Shown: positions 53,483-64,000 of the stretch, one piece after another | How the letters are laid out: each line of letters starts with the position of its first letter | Position numbering within the stretch: the first letter of the stretch is position 1 | From: Vibrio injensis | GTDB lineage: Bacteria > Pseudomonadota > Gammaproteobacteria > Enterobacterales > Vibrionaceae | Direction: 5' to 3' | Assembly (NCBI RefSeq): GCF_001895205.1 | Contig: NZ_BDJF01000022.1 | Coordinates: 1 to 64,000, forward strand | Length of the DNA stretch: 64,000 nucleotides | Translations under genes and position numbers: made by a program | Notes under the pieces: model-generated | The model's database searches: none | What the model was told of the DNA's origin: nothing | What the model saw: only the letters and a program-made list of their open reading frames with translations

Positions 53483-53953
53483 GTGAATATCAATGCAACT
53501 CTGTTGGGCCAAACCATCGCATTTTTAATCTTTGTTTGGTTCTGCATGAAGTATGTATGGCCTCCTTTGATGAGTGCCATAGAAGAGCGTCAGAAAACGA
53601 TCGCTGACGGTTTAGCTTCTGCTGAGCGTGCTGATAAAGCCCTTAATCTGGCTAAAAGCAATGCTGCAGACCAGCTTAAAATTGCTAAAAAAGAGGCGCT
53701 AGTCATTATTGAGCAAGCGAACAAACGCAAAGCTCAAATTTTAGACGAAGCTCGTCAAGAAGCAGCGCACGAGCGTGAGCATATCTTGGCTCAAGGCCAA
53801 GCAGAACTAGAAGCGCAAATTTTGCGTGCTCGTAATGAGCTGCAAAAAGAAGTTTCTACTCTTGCTTTACTTGCCGCTGAGAAGATTGTTCAACGAACTG
53901 TCGATAAGGCAGCTAACCAAGACATACTTGATAGTATTTCTGCGAAGCTATAA
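53483..53953 (+). CDS. atpF: ATP synthase F0 subunit b
   Basis: Subunit b is the peripheral stalk linking F0 to F1. The 156-residue protein has one N-terminal membrane helix (about 6-26, [21 protein letters not shown]). A long charged, Ala-rich helix follows to the C terminus and dimerises as a right-handed coiled coil. The length equals that of E. coli b. It starts at a GTG preceded by AAAGGAGAG and lies 70 bases after atpE and 14 before atpH. Confidence 0.95.
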   Translation: MNINATLLGQTIAFLIFVWFCMKYVWPPLMSAIEERQKTIADGLASAERADKALNLAKSNAADQLKIAKKEALVIIEQANKRKAQILDEARQEAAHEREHILAQGQAELEAQILRARNELQKEVSTLALLAAEKIVQRTVDKAANQDILDSISAKL

Positions 53954-53967
53954 AGGAGTGCATTTGT

Positions 53968-54498
53968 ATGTCGGATTTGACAACGATTGCTCGTCCATAC
54001 GCTAAGGCTGCATTCAGTTACGCCAGTGAACACAGTATGGTTGAACAGTGGTCAACTATGCTCGAATTGGCAAAAACAATGTCGTTGGTGCCTGAATTAT
54101 CATCGGCCGCTTTTAGCTTACAATCGCAACAATTGTTGCAGGTGTACGCTGATGTTGCGGGTGAGCAGTTTGATCAACCCATGCTTAATTTTTTATTGGT
54201 GTTGATGGAAAATCGTCGCATAGCGGCGCTCGGTGATATATGTCAGCAGTTTCAAAAGTTTGCTACGGAATCTTCTGGTACTAAAGAAGTTCAAGTGGTG
54301 AGCTCTTATGAGTTAAGCGATGAACAGGTTGAAACTTTAACCAGTAACTTAGAAAAACGCTATGACTGTAAAGTAAAGCTGAATTGCCAAATTGACAGCA
54401 ATCTTATTGGCGGAGCCGTTATTCGAGTAGAGGATAATATCCTTGATAACTCGTTACTGGGTCGTATTAATCGTCTGAAAGACGTGATGAAGTCTTAA
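53968..54498 (+). CDS. atpH: ATP synthase F1 subunit delta
   Basis: Subunit delta connects the b stalk to the alpha3beta3 head. The 176-residue protein (E. coli 177) opens with [15 protein letters not shown] and has the conserved C-terminal [26 protein letters not shown] signature. It lies in the usual place between atpF and atpA, with an AAGGAGTG ribosome site. There are no anomalies. Confidence 0.95.
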   Translation: MSDLTTIARPYAKAAFSYASEHSMVEQWSTMLELAKTMSLVPELSSAAFSLQSQQLLQVYADVAGEQFDQPMLNFLLVLMENRRIAALGDICQQFQKFATESSGTKEVQVVSSYELSDEQVETLTSNLEKRYDCKVKLNCQIDSNLIGGAVIRVEDNILDNSLLGRINRLKDVMKS

Positions 54499-54515
54499 TT
54501 AGGGGAATTGGAGCA

Positions 54516-56057
54516 ATGCAACTTAATTCCACGGAAATCAGCGAAATCATCAGAAAGCGAATTGAAGGTTTCAACGTTGTTTCTGATGCTCGCAATGAAG
54601 GTACTATCGTATCAGTAAGCGATGGTATCATCCGTATTCACGGCCTAGCGGACGTGATGCAAGGTGAAATGATTGAACTGCCGGGCGGCAATTTTGCTCT
54701 CGCACTTAACCTCGAACGTGATTCGGTAGGTGCTGTTGTCATGGGCCCTTACACTGATCTCAGTGAGGGTATGAAAGTGACCAGTACTGGGCGTATTCTT
54801 GAAGTCCCAGTCGGCCCTGAGCTTTTGGGTCGTGTGGTGAACACGTTAGGTGTGCCAATTGATGGTAAAGGTCCGATTGAAGCAAAATTAACTTCTCCAG
54901 TAGAAGTTATTGCTCCTGGAGTTATCGATCGTAAGTCGGTCGATCAACCAGTACAAACAGGCTATAAATCGGTTGATGCGATGATTCCTATCGGTCGTGG
55001 TCAGCGTGAGCTAATTATCGGTGACCGTCAGACAGGTAAAACTGCGTTGGCGATTGATGCGATCATTAACCAGAAAGATTCAGGTATCTATTCTATCTAC
55101 GTAGCGATTGGCCAAAAAGCGTCAACTATCGCGAACGTGGTGCGTAAATTGGAAGAGCATGGTGCATTGAAAAACACCATCGTTGTGGTTGCTTCTGCTT
55201 CTGAATCAGCAGCACTACAATATCTAGCGCCTTATTCTGGCTGTGCTATGGGTGAATACTTCCGTGACCGTGGTGAAGATGCCCTGATTGTTTATGATGA
55301 CTTATCAAAGCAAGCGGTGGCTTATCGTCAAATCTCGCTATTGTTACGTCGTCCACCGGGTCGTGAAGCTTTCCCTGGTGACGTTTTTTACCTCCACTCT
55401 CGTCTCCTAGAGCGTGCTGCTCGAGTGAGTGAAGTCTATGTAGAACGTTTCACTAATGGTGAAGTGAAAGGTAAAACTGGTTCTTTAACGGCATTACCGA
55501 TCATTGAAACTCAAGCGGGTGACGTTTCAGCTTTCGTACCAACCAACGTAATCTCGATTACCGATGGTCAGATCTTCCTACAAACTGAGTTGTTTAATGC
55601 TGGTGTTCGTCCTGCGGTCGATCCCGGTATCTCGGTTTCTCGGGTAGGTGGTGCTGCACAGACAAAAATTATCAAAAAGCTCTCTGGCGGTATTCGTACT
55701 GCTCTAGCGGCCTACCGTGAACTTGCAGCGTTTGCGCAGTTTGCTTCTGATCTGGATGAAGCGACGAAACGTCAGCTTAATCATGGTCAAAAAGTGACTG
55801 AATTGATGAAGCAAAAGCAATATGCGCCGATGTCAGTTTTTGATCAGGCGTTGGTTATTTTTGCTGCTGAGCGCGGTTACTTAAGCGATGTCGAATTGAA
55901 TAAAGTGTTGGATTTTGAATCTGCACTTCTGTCGTATGCTCATTCTCAATATGCCGATTTTAAAACGGAAATTGACAAGACGGGTGCTTACAACGATGAA
56001 ATTGAAGCTAAGTTGAAAAAGTTAGTGGAAGATTTTAAAGCAACTCAGACTTGGTAA
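54516..56057 (+). CDS. atpA: ATP synthase F1 subunit alpha
   Basis: Subunit alpha forms the non-catalytic nucleotide sites of the F1 head. The 513-residue protein has Walker A GDRQTGKT (169-176), the [11 protein letters not shown]alker B region and the family signature [14 protein letters not shown] with its conserved arginine. The length equals that of E. coli alpha. It starts 17 bases after atpH with a GGGGAATTGGAG ribosome region. Confidence 0.98.
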   Translation: MQLNSTEISEIIRKRIEGFNVVSDARNEGTIVSVSDGIIRIHGLADVMQGEMIELPGGNFALALNLERDSVGAVVMGPYTDLSEGMKVTSTGRILEVPVGPELLGRVVNTLGVPIDGKGPIEAKLTSPVEVIAPGVIDRKSVDQPVQTGYKSVDAMIPIGRGQRELIIGDRQTGKTALAIDAIINQKDSGIYSIYVAIGQKASTIANVVRKLEEHGALKNTIVVVASASESAALQYLAPYSGCAMGEYFRDRGEDALIVYDDLSKQAVAYRQISLLLRRPPGREAFPGDVFYLHSRLLERAARVSEVYVERFTNGEVKGKTGSLTALPIIETQAGDVSAFVPTNVISITDGQIFLQTELFNAGVRPAVDPGISVSRVGGAAQTKIIKKLSGGIRTALAAYRELAAFAQFASDLDEATKRQLNHGQKVTELMKQKQYAPMSVFDQALVIFAAERGYLSDVELNKVLDFESALLSYAHSQYADFKTEIDKTGAYNDEIEAKLKKLVEDFKATQTW

Positions 56058-56091
56058 TTACAAGCCACATTGTAATTAACGGAGAGTAACG

Positions 56092-56958
56092 ATGGCCAAT
56101 ACAAAAGAGATTCGCAGTAAGATTGGGAGTGTTAAAAGCACTCAAAAAATTACTAAAGCAATGGAAATGGTTGCGGCTTCTAAAATGCGTCGAACTCAAG
56201 ATGCGATGGAAGGGCCTCGTCCATATTCAAAAACAATTCGTAAAGTCATTGGTCATTTAGCAAACGGTACTTTGGAGTTTACTCATCCTTACTTAGAAGA
56301 ACGTGAAGCTAAACGTGTTGGGTATATCGTCGTATCCACCGATCGCGGTTTGTGTGGTGGTTTAAACATCAATATGTTTAAAAAAGCCGTTGCGCATATG
56401 AATGAATATTCAAGCCGTGGCAGTGCGATTGAAATCGCGATGATTGGAAGTAAAGGTAGTTCTTATTTCCGAGGCATAGGAGCAAAAATTGTCGCTCAGA
56501 AAACCGGTATCGGTGATGAGCCACAGTTAGATGATTTGATCGGTTCTATCAGCGTTATGCTGACTAAGTACAAAGAAGGTGAAATCGATCGTTTGTTCCT
56601 AGTGTACAACGAGTTTGTTAACTCGATGACTCAACAACCAAAGATGGAACAATTGTTACCTTTGCCGAAAACGCAAGAGGATGATTCAGGTCGCAAGCAT
56701 GCTTGGAGTTACATGTTTGAATCTGATCAGAACAAACTACTGAATACTTTGATGACTCGTTATATCGAAGCACAAGTATATCAATCCGTAGTGGAAAACT
56801 TAGCGTGTGAAATGTCTGCCCGAATGGTTGCGATGAGAGCAGCATCGGATAACGCAGGTAATCTGATTGATGATTTACAACTGGTGTATAACAAGGCTCG
56901 CCAAGCAGCCATCACCCAAGAATTGTCAGAGATTGTTAGCGGCGCAGCAGCGGTTTAA
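56092..56958 (+). CDS. atpG: ATP synthase F1 subunit gamma
   Basis: Subunit gamma is the central rotor shaft. The 288-residue protein has the two terminal helices that form the coiled coil: [30 protein letters not shown] at the N terminus (shown in part) and the [14 protein letters not shown] end. The central [11 protein letters not shown] segment is present. The length is close to E. coli gamma (287 aa). It lies between atpA and atpD as expected. Confidence 0.97.
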   Translation: MANTKEIRSKIGSVKSTQKITKAMEMVAASKMRRTQDAMEGPRPYSKTIRKVIGHLANGTLEFTHPYLEEREAKRVGYIVVSTDRGLCGGLNINMFKKAVAHMNEYSSRGSAIEIAMIGSKGSSYFRGIGAKIVAQKTGIGDEPQLDDLIGSISVMLTKYKEGEIDRLFLVYNEFVNSMTQQPKMEQLLPLPKTQEDDSGRKHAWSYMFESDQNKLLNTLMTRYIEAQVYQSVVENLACEMSARMVAMRAASDNAGNLIDDLQLVYNKARQAAITQELSEIVSGAAAV

Positions 56959-56971
56959 CAAAGGTAATTAA

Positions 56972-58393
<1,422 letters not shown>

Positions 58394-58417
58394 CGCTCAG
58401 ATCTCCAAGGAGGCTTT

Positions 58418-58843
58418 ATGACAGCATCAGTAACCTTTAACTTAGATGTAGTCAGTGCTGAAAAGCGGATTTTTTCCGGTTGGGCGCGGTCTATTCAAGT
58501 CTCGGGTGAAAGCGGAGATTTAGGGGTTTTAGCTGGACACGTCCCTTTACTGACTTACATCAGGCCGGGGATGGTGCGTATTGTGACTATTAAAGGTAAA
58601 GAAGAAATTATTTACCTTTCTGGTGGCATACTCGAAGTTCAACCGAATGATGTAACGATTTTAGCAGATACTGCGATTCGTGCTGAAGAGCTCGATGAAG
58701 CAAAAGCCGCTGAAGCGAAACGCTCAGCAGAAGAACTGCTCAACGACAATCATGGTGATGTGAACTTTGCTCAGGCATCAAGTGAATTGGCTAAAGCAAT
58801 TGCTCAGTTACGCGTCATTGATCTAATAAGAAAGCGTCGCTGA
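58418..58843 (+). CDS. atpC: ATP synthase F1 subunit epsilon
   Basis: Subunit epsilon is part of the rotor and inhibits ATP hydrolysis. The 141-residue protein has the N-terminal beta-sandwich (1-85, including [20 protein letters not shown]) and a C-terminal helical hairpin with the Ala- and Glu-rich [17 protein letters not shown]. It has an AAGGAGG ribosome site and ends 22 bases before the operon terminator. Confidence 0.96.
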   Translation: MTASVTFNLDVVSAEKRIFSGWARSIQVSGESGDLGVLAGHVPLLTYIRPGMVRIVTIKGKEEIIYLSGGILEVQPNDVTILADTAIRAEELDEAKAAEAKRSAEELLNDNHGDVNFAQASSELAKAIAQLRVIDLIRKRR

Positions 58844-58865
58844 TCCCTTTTCAGTACGTAATCAT

Positions 58866-58892
58866 AAAAGGCGACCTTTCGGTCGCCTTTTT
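58866..58892 (+). terminator. atp operon terminator
   Basis: AAAAGGCGACC (58866-58876) and GGTCGCCTTTT (58881-58891) form an 11-bp stem with a TTTC loop and a T-run. It closes atpIBEFHAGDC. Confidence 0.94.
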
Positions 58893-58925
58893 GTTGGTTT
58901 TTTATCAAAAACTTGCACTAGAAAA

Positions 58926-58954
58926 TTAACACGTCTCGCGTTACCCGCTAAAAT
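58926..58954 (+). promoter_or_regulatory. glmU promoter
   Basis: TTAACA (58926-58931), a 17-base spacer and TAAAAT (58949-58954) lie just upstream of glmU and after the atp terminator. This suggests independent transcription. Confidence 0.65.
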
Positions 58955-58989
58955 GCGAGCCATATTTTATATAACGTCATAGGTATCCG

Positions 58990-60348
58990 ATGAAATTTAG
59001 CGCAGTGATCCTTGCCGCAGGCAAAGGCACCCGTATGCACTCCCATATCCCTAAAGTGCTGCATACTTTGGCTGGAAAGCCCATGGTCAAACATGTGATC
59101 AACACATGTCATAATCTTGGTGCACATAATATCCATCTGGTCTATGGGCATGGTGGAGAGCAAATGCAACACGTTCTGGCCGATGAGCCGGTTAATTGGG
59201 TGTTGCAAGCCGAGCAACTTGGTACTGGACATGCGGTGGATCAAGCGTCGGATCAGTTTAGAGACGATGAAAAAATCTTAGTTTTGTATGGCGATGTTCC
59301 GTTGATCTCGGAACAAACCATAGAAAGCTTACTTGAAGCTCAACCAACAGGTGGTATTGCGCTGTTGACGGTGGTTCTCGATAACCCAACGGGCTATGGA
59401 CGTATTGTCCGTAAGAATGGCCCTGTAGTGGCGATTGTTGAGCAAAAAGATGCCAGCGAAGAGCAAAAACAAATTAAAGAGATCAACACGGGGGTTATGG
59501 TTGCTACCGGTGGAGATTTAAAACGCTGGCTAAAAGGGCTTAATAAGAATAACGCTCAGGGTGAGTATTACTTAACGGATGTGATTGCCGCGGCTCATGA
59601 TGAAGGGCGAGCGGTTGAAGCAGTGCATCCAGTCAGTTCGATTGAAGTGGAAGGTGTTAATGATCGTATTCAACTTGCTCGTTTAGAGCGCGCTTTCCAA
59701 GCTCGCCAAGCTAATAAGTTGCTTGAGCAAGGCGTTATGTTGCGTGATCCTGCTCGATTTGATCTACGTGGTGAGTTGCAATGTGGAGTGGATGTTGAAA
59801 TCGATGTTAATGTCGTGATCGAAGGGCAGGTATCGATAGGCAATAACGTTGTGATTGGTGCTGGGTCGATTCTGATTGATTGTGAAATTGATGATAACAC
59901 CGTTGTTCGTCCTTATAGCATTATTGAAGGGGCAACGGTCGGTGAAGATTGTACTGTTGGTCCGTTTAGTCGTTTACGTCCAGGTGCTGAATTGCGTGAT
60001 GATGCCCATGTCGGTAATTTTGTAGAGATGAAAAATGCTCGCTTAGGTGAAGGTTCAAAGGCTAATCATCTGACTTACCTAGGAGATGCCGAAGTTGGGC
60101 AGCGAGTTAATATTGGCGCGGGGGTCATTACCTGTAACTACGATGGCGCTAATAAACATAAAACAATTATTGGTAATGACGTATTTATTGGCTCCGATAG
60201 TCAATTGATTGCCCCGGTTACGATAGCTGATGGGGCAACAGTTGGTGCTGGTACTACGCTGACTAAGCCTGTGGCTGCCGGTGAGTTAGTGATTACTCGC
60301 GCTAAAGAGAAGAAAATTTCTGGGTGGTCACGTCCTGTAAAAAAATAA
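58990..60348 (+). CDS. glmU: Bifunctional GlmU: GlcN-1-P acetyltransferase / UDP-GlcNAc pyrophosphorylase
   Basis: GlmU acetylates glucosamine-1-phosphate and then joins it to UTP, giving UDP-GlcNAc for peptidoglycan and LPS. The 452-residue protein has the N-terminal nucleotidyltransferase domain with LAAGKGTRM (8-16). The left-handed beta-helix acetyltransferase domain spans about 250-430, with [19 protein letters not shown] and [13 protein letters not shown]. The length is close to E. coli GlmU (456 aa). It follows the atp operon as in E. coli. Confidence 0.97.
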   Translation: MKFSAVILAAGKGTRMHSHIPKVLHTLAGKPMVKHVINTCHNLGAHNIHLVYGHGGEQMQHVLADEPVNWVLQAEQLGTGHAVDQASDQFRDDEKILVLYGDVPLISEQTIESLLEAQPTGGIALLTVVLDNPTGYGRIVRKNGPVVAIVEQKDASEEQKQIKEINTGVMVATGGDLKRWLKGLNKNNAQGEYYLTDVIAAAHDEGRAVEAVHPVSSIEVEGVNDRIQLARLERAFQARQANKLLEQGVMLRDPARFDLRGELQCGVDVEIDVNVVIEGQVSIGNNVVIGAGSILIDCEIDDNTVVRPYSIIEGATVGEDCTVGPFSRLRPGAELRDDAHVGNFVEMKNARLGEGSKANHLTYLGDAEVGQRVNIGAGVITCNYDGANKHKTIIGNDVFIGSDSQLIAPVTIADGATVGAGTTLTKPVAAGELVITRAKEKKISGWSRPVKK

Positions 60349-60364
60349 GCCGTGTTGCCAAAAT

Positions 60365-60391
60365 AAATAGCCCGTATGACGCGGGCTATTT
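60365..60391. terminator. Convergent terminator between glmU and punC
   Basis: AAATAGCCCG (60365-60374) and CGGGCTATTT (60382-60391) form a 10-bp stem with a seven-base loop. Read leftward, TTTATTTT follows, so it serves the MFS gene and perhaps glmU too. Confidence 0.8.
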
Positions 60392-60405
60392 GGGCTACTC
60401 CGTTT

Positions 60406-61608
60406 TTACTTATCGCGCACAACGCGAGAGTTATCCGGCGTAGTAAAATGTTGGCTTAAGTGGCGGTTAGCAATGATATACCCCACCCAAAGACCAAACG
60501 TACAAATCATAATTGCTACGCCAGTGACCACTTGTGCTTGACTTGCTAAGGTGGCAACTAAAGCGCTGGCTAAACTCGCAGCACAAATTTGTAAGCTGTT
60601 TTGCATCCCCGCTGCTGTTGCTGGGCTATGTTTTGCACTTGATAGTGCACGGTTAACCACTATTGGGTAAAGCGCACCATTCGCTACAGCGATCAAACAG
60701 AAAGGCGCTAAGATTGGCCAAATAGAGGTGAGTGTCCACTGTGATGCAACAAATATCACTCCCGATGATAAGGTAAATAGAGCAAGCAGTTGCTTAAGGA
60801 CTTTCTCATCGCCATATTTACTGACCGACTTTTTACCGATATAGCCACCGACCATAAAAGCGATGGTCTGTGGGATAAAACTCATCCCGATATCTTTGGC
60901 TTCATAACCTAGCTGCGCCATGATTTCTGGCATTCCGGTTAAATAGGCAAAAAAGGCGGCAGAGGCACAAGCAAACATCATCACATTACCGATGTAAGCC
61001 CGACTTTTGAAAAGGTATTTGATATCTTCGGCAATCGATGTTGTTTTCGGATCGCCTTTAACATTTTCTTGTAAACCCGTACAGATGACCAGAGCGATAC
61101 CCATTAAGGTGAGGGTAAAGAAAATACTATGCCAGCCGAAAGTATTGGCGAGGAGCACACCTAATTGCGGTGCAAGCGCAGGAGATAGCGCGACCAAAGG
61201 CATAATGGTTGCGAAAAGCTGTTGGCTGACTTGGCTGGGATAACGTTTAATCACCATCGCTTGCCAGATAACCGCTGGAGCACAAACGCCAATCGCTTGG
61301 ACAAAACGTAAACTCAGTAATTGCCATACTGTTTCGCTGTAAGCTAAACCACAAGAGGCAATAGTAAAAATCACCAGTCCGACAATTAAGGTATTGCGAT
61401 GACCAAATTTATCTGAGGCCAAGCCCCATAAGAGTTGACCTATCGCCATGCCCATTAAAAATACCGTCAAGGACAGGGCAATCTGCTCTGGACCTGTTGC
61501 AAAATCATGTTCCATGATTTTAAAGGCTGGTAAATACATATCGGTAGCAATAAAGCCGAGCATTGATAGCGCTGATAAGTAAAACAGTTGTAAAGGTGAG
61601 ACTTTCAT
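60406..61608 (-). CDS. punC: Bcr/CflA-type MFS transporter, PunC-like
   Basis: This 400-residue inner-membrane protein has twelve predicted helices and belongs to the Bcr/CflA branch of the major facilitator superfamily. The family segments LGFIATDMYLPAF, QLLWGLASDKFGHR (motif A) and RFVQAIGVCAPAVIWQ are clear. It resembles E. coli YdhC/PunC, reported as a purine nucleoside importer, more than the drug exporter Bcr. The divergent regulator next door resembles PunR, which supports this. The ATG at 61608 has AGGA before it; the frame is open to 61698. Drug efflux remains an alternative. Confidence 0.82.
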   Translation of the reverse strand: MKVSPLQLFYLSALSMLGFIATDMYLPAFKIMEHDFATGPEQIALSLTVFLMGMAIGQLLWGLASDKFGHRNTLIVGLVIFTIASCGLAYSETVWQLLSLRFVQAIGVCAPAVIWQAMVIKRYPSQVSQQLFATIMPLVALSPALAPQLGVLLANTFGWHSIFFTLTLMGIALVICTGLQENVKGDPKTTSIAEDIKYLFKSRAYIGNVMMFACASAAFFAYLTGMPEIMAQLGYEAKDIGMSFIPQTIAFMVGGYIGKKSVSKYGDEKVLKQLLALFTLSSGVIFVASQWTLTSIWPILAPFCLIAVANGALYPIVVNRALSSAKHSPATAAGMQNSLQICAASLASALVATLASQAQVVTGVAIMICTFGLWVGYIIANRHLSQHFTTPDNSRVVRDK

Positions 61609-61763
61609 TTTTATTCCTATCAAAAAAATTAATTCATTTTTTCTTGTTATGTGCCATTGATAGCTATGTTTTATCTGACTATTGATTGTATTGATCATTT
61701 TGTATTAAATGAAACGCGAAATTTGTTGGTTATCGTTCAAAAAATTTGACTGATAGGGTTATT

Positions 61764-62672
61764 ATGTTTTCTAAATCATCTCTAGAAATGCTTGATACCG
61801 TTGCCAGATTAGGCAGTTTTACAGCGGCAGCAGAGGTATTGCATAAAGTTCCTTCGGCGATCAGTTATGGCGTTCGTCAAGTCGAAACGGAGTTGGGGGT
61901 GATTTTATTTCGTCGTTTACCGCGAAAAGTGGAATTAACCAGTGCCGGTGAGCTCTTTATGGTCGAGGCTCGTCATTTATTGCGGCAAATGGAGGAGATC
62001 AAATCACAAACCAGAAGAGCAGCACACGGATGGCAAAAAACGCTAAAATTGACGCTAGATAATGTGGTCAAGCTTGATTGCATCAAACCTATGGTTGAAA
62101 ACTTTTATCAAACGTTTGAATTTGCCGAGCTACAAATCAACATGGAAGTGTTTAATGGATCGTGGGAAGCTATCTCTCAAGGCCGGGCAGATATCGTGAT
62201 TGGGGCGACCTCCGCAATACCTGTTGGTGGAGATTTTGAAGTGCGCGATATGGGATTATTAGATTGGATCTTTGTGCTCTCTCCCGATCATCCCTGTGCG
62301 CATATCGATATATTAACCGAAGAACAGGTGAGCCAATATCCTGCAATTTGTTTAGATGATACTTCGAGTTTATTACCTAAGCGCCATACAGGGCATTACC
62401 CCAAGCAGCGGCGCCTTTTATTACCCAATTGGTATAGTGCGAAAGAGTGTTTAAAAAAAGGATTAGGGGTGGGTTTTATGCCAAGTCATATGGCTCAACC
62501 TTTGCTGTCTTCTGGCCAATTGATTGCCAAAGATCTTCCTGATAATAAGCCATTAAGTCAATGTTGCTTAGTGTGGCGTAAAGATGAGAACCATCAATTA
62601 ATCGAATGGATGGTAGATTATTTAGGGGATAGTGAACAATTACATCGCGATTGGTTAAAAACCGACGCTTAA
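61764..62672 (+). CDS. punR: LysR-type regulator, PunR-like
   Basis: This 302-residue LysR-type regulator has an N-terminal winged helix-turn-helix (about 1-60, LGSFTAAAEVLHKVPSAISYGVRQ) and a periplasmic-binding-like effector domain. Segments such as EVFNGSWEAISQGRADIVIGAT, AIPVGG and the end EYLGDSE-like (here DYLGDSEQLHRDWL) match E. coli YdhB/PunR as I remember it. The ATG at 61764 is preferred to an upstream TTG at 61746. It diverges from the MFS gene, the standard layout for a LysR regulator and its target. Purine nucleosides are the expected effectors. Confidence 0.82.
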   Translation: MFSKSSLEMLDTVARLGSFTAAAEVLHKVPSAISYGVRQVETELGVILFRRLPRKVELTSAGELFMVEARHLLRQMEEIKSQTRRAAHGWQKTLKLTLDNVVKLDCIKPMVENFYQTFEFAELQINMEVFNGSWEAISQGRADIVIGATSAIPVGGDFEVRDMGLLDWIFVLSPDHPCAHIDILTEEQVSQYPAICLDDTSSLLPKRHTGHYPKQRRLLLPNWYSAKECLKKGLGVGFMPSHMAQPLLSSGQLIAKDLPDNKPLSQCCLVWRKDENHQLIEWMVDYLGDSEQLHRDWLKTDA

Positions 62673-62704
62673 AAAAGAAGAGCCAGCTATTAAACTGGCT
62701 CTTC
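62672..62704 (-). terminator. fadBA terminator
   Basis: GAAGAGCCAG (62677-62686) and CTGGCTCTTC (62695-62704) form a 10-bp stem. On the minus strand six Ts follow. It lies 16 bases beyond the fadA stop and may also serve the convergent LysR gene. Confidence 0.9.
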
Positions 62705-62720
62705 AAATATAAATCAACGT

Positions 62721-63911
<1,191 letters not shown>

Positions 63912-64000
63912 TTATAAAGAAGCTGGAGCTGGGATAGGGTAAAAGCGCTGCCCTTTTTCTGCCATATCCAGTAACAGTTGTGGTAGGTGATACATCGCGC
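63912..64000 (-). CDS. fadB: FadB (multifunctional fatty acid oxidation complex alpha subunit), 3' end only
   Basis: Only the last 28 codons are inside the window. They read YHLPQLLLDMAEKGQRFYP and a short Pro/Ala tail before TAA at 63912. The segment is like the C termini of 3-hydroxyacyl-CoA dehydrogenase/enoyl-CoA hydratase fusions, and its place directly upstream of fadA makes FadB the natural reading. The rest lies beyond the right edge. Confidence 0.8.
   Translation of the reverse strand, partial: AMYHLPQLLLDMAEKGQRFYPIPAPASL

Overview
The window is a 64-kb stretch of core chromosome around a replication origin from a gammaproteobacterium, almost certainly a Vibrionaceae member (Vibrio or a close relative). 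This rests on the gene content and on Vibrio-like protein sequences: dnaA-dnaN-recF-gyrB, rpmH-rnpA-yidD-yidC-mnmE, mnmG-rsmG-parA-parB-atpIBEFHAGDC-glmU, an ilvGMEDA operon, comM, dsbA, trkAH, and an rRNA leader with E. coli-like P1/P2 promoters. I see no insertion sequences, prophage genes, CRISPR array or defence island. It is an ordinary housekeeping region, and its interest lies in RNA regulation, small genes and gene order.

Left part (1-34.3 kb): the first 340 bases are the promoters and leader of an rRNA operon running off the left edge. Then come yrdA (gamma carbonic anhydrase-like), a leftward yrdB-aroE-hemF-tsaC group, a PurR-type operator and purEK, avtA, glyQS, a Mn2+ (yybP-ykoY) riboswitch with the exporter mneA, tusA, acuI, and the ilv operon with leader peptide and attenuator. 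After these are comM, dsbA-srkA-yihD, an unlisted 55-residue gene with its own terminator, a hemolysin III family gene, trkA-trkH, rsmB-fmt-def, and LysM gene-dprA-smg-yrdD.

Middle part (34.3-47.5 kb): mioC, mnmE, yidC, yidD, rnpA and rpmH run leftward. dnaA, dnaN, recF and gyrB run rightward. A two-gene unit follows (GreA/GreB C-domain-like protein plus a 38-residue basic protein), preceded by a five-codon ORF and a hairpin. Next is an ibpA-type small heat-shock gene with a sigma-32-like promoter and a ROSE-type RNA thermometer. The interval before mnmG carries DnaA boxes, about a dozen GATC sites and AT-rich repeats, and is the likely oriC.

Right part (47.5-64 kb): mnmG-rsmG, parAB, the complete F-type ATP synthase operon, glmU, a divergent punC/punR-like pair, and fadA with the 3' end of fadB.

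Compared with the gene order I recall for E. coli and V. cholerae, two blocks appear individually inverted: mioC-to-ibpA and avtA-to-yrdD. As a result dnaA-dnaN-recF-gyrB points toward oriC, and mioC is no longer beside oriC. No wholly new multi-gene system was found. The best leads are this origin-proximal rearrangement, a candidate terminator-tailed small RNA near 11.9 kb, the mini-ORF/hairpin leader at 45.7 kb, and the two unlisted small proteins.
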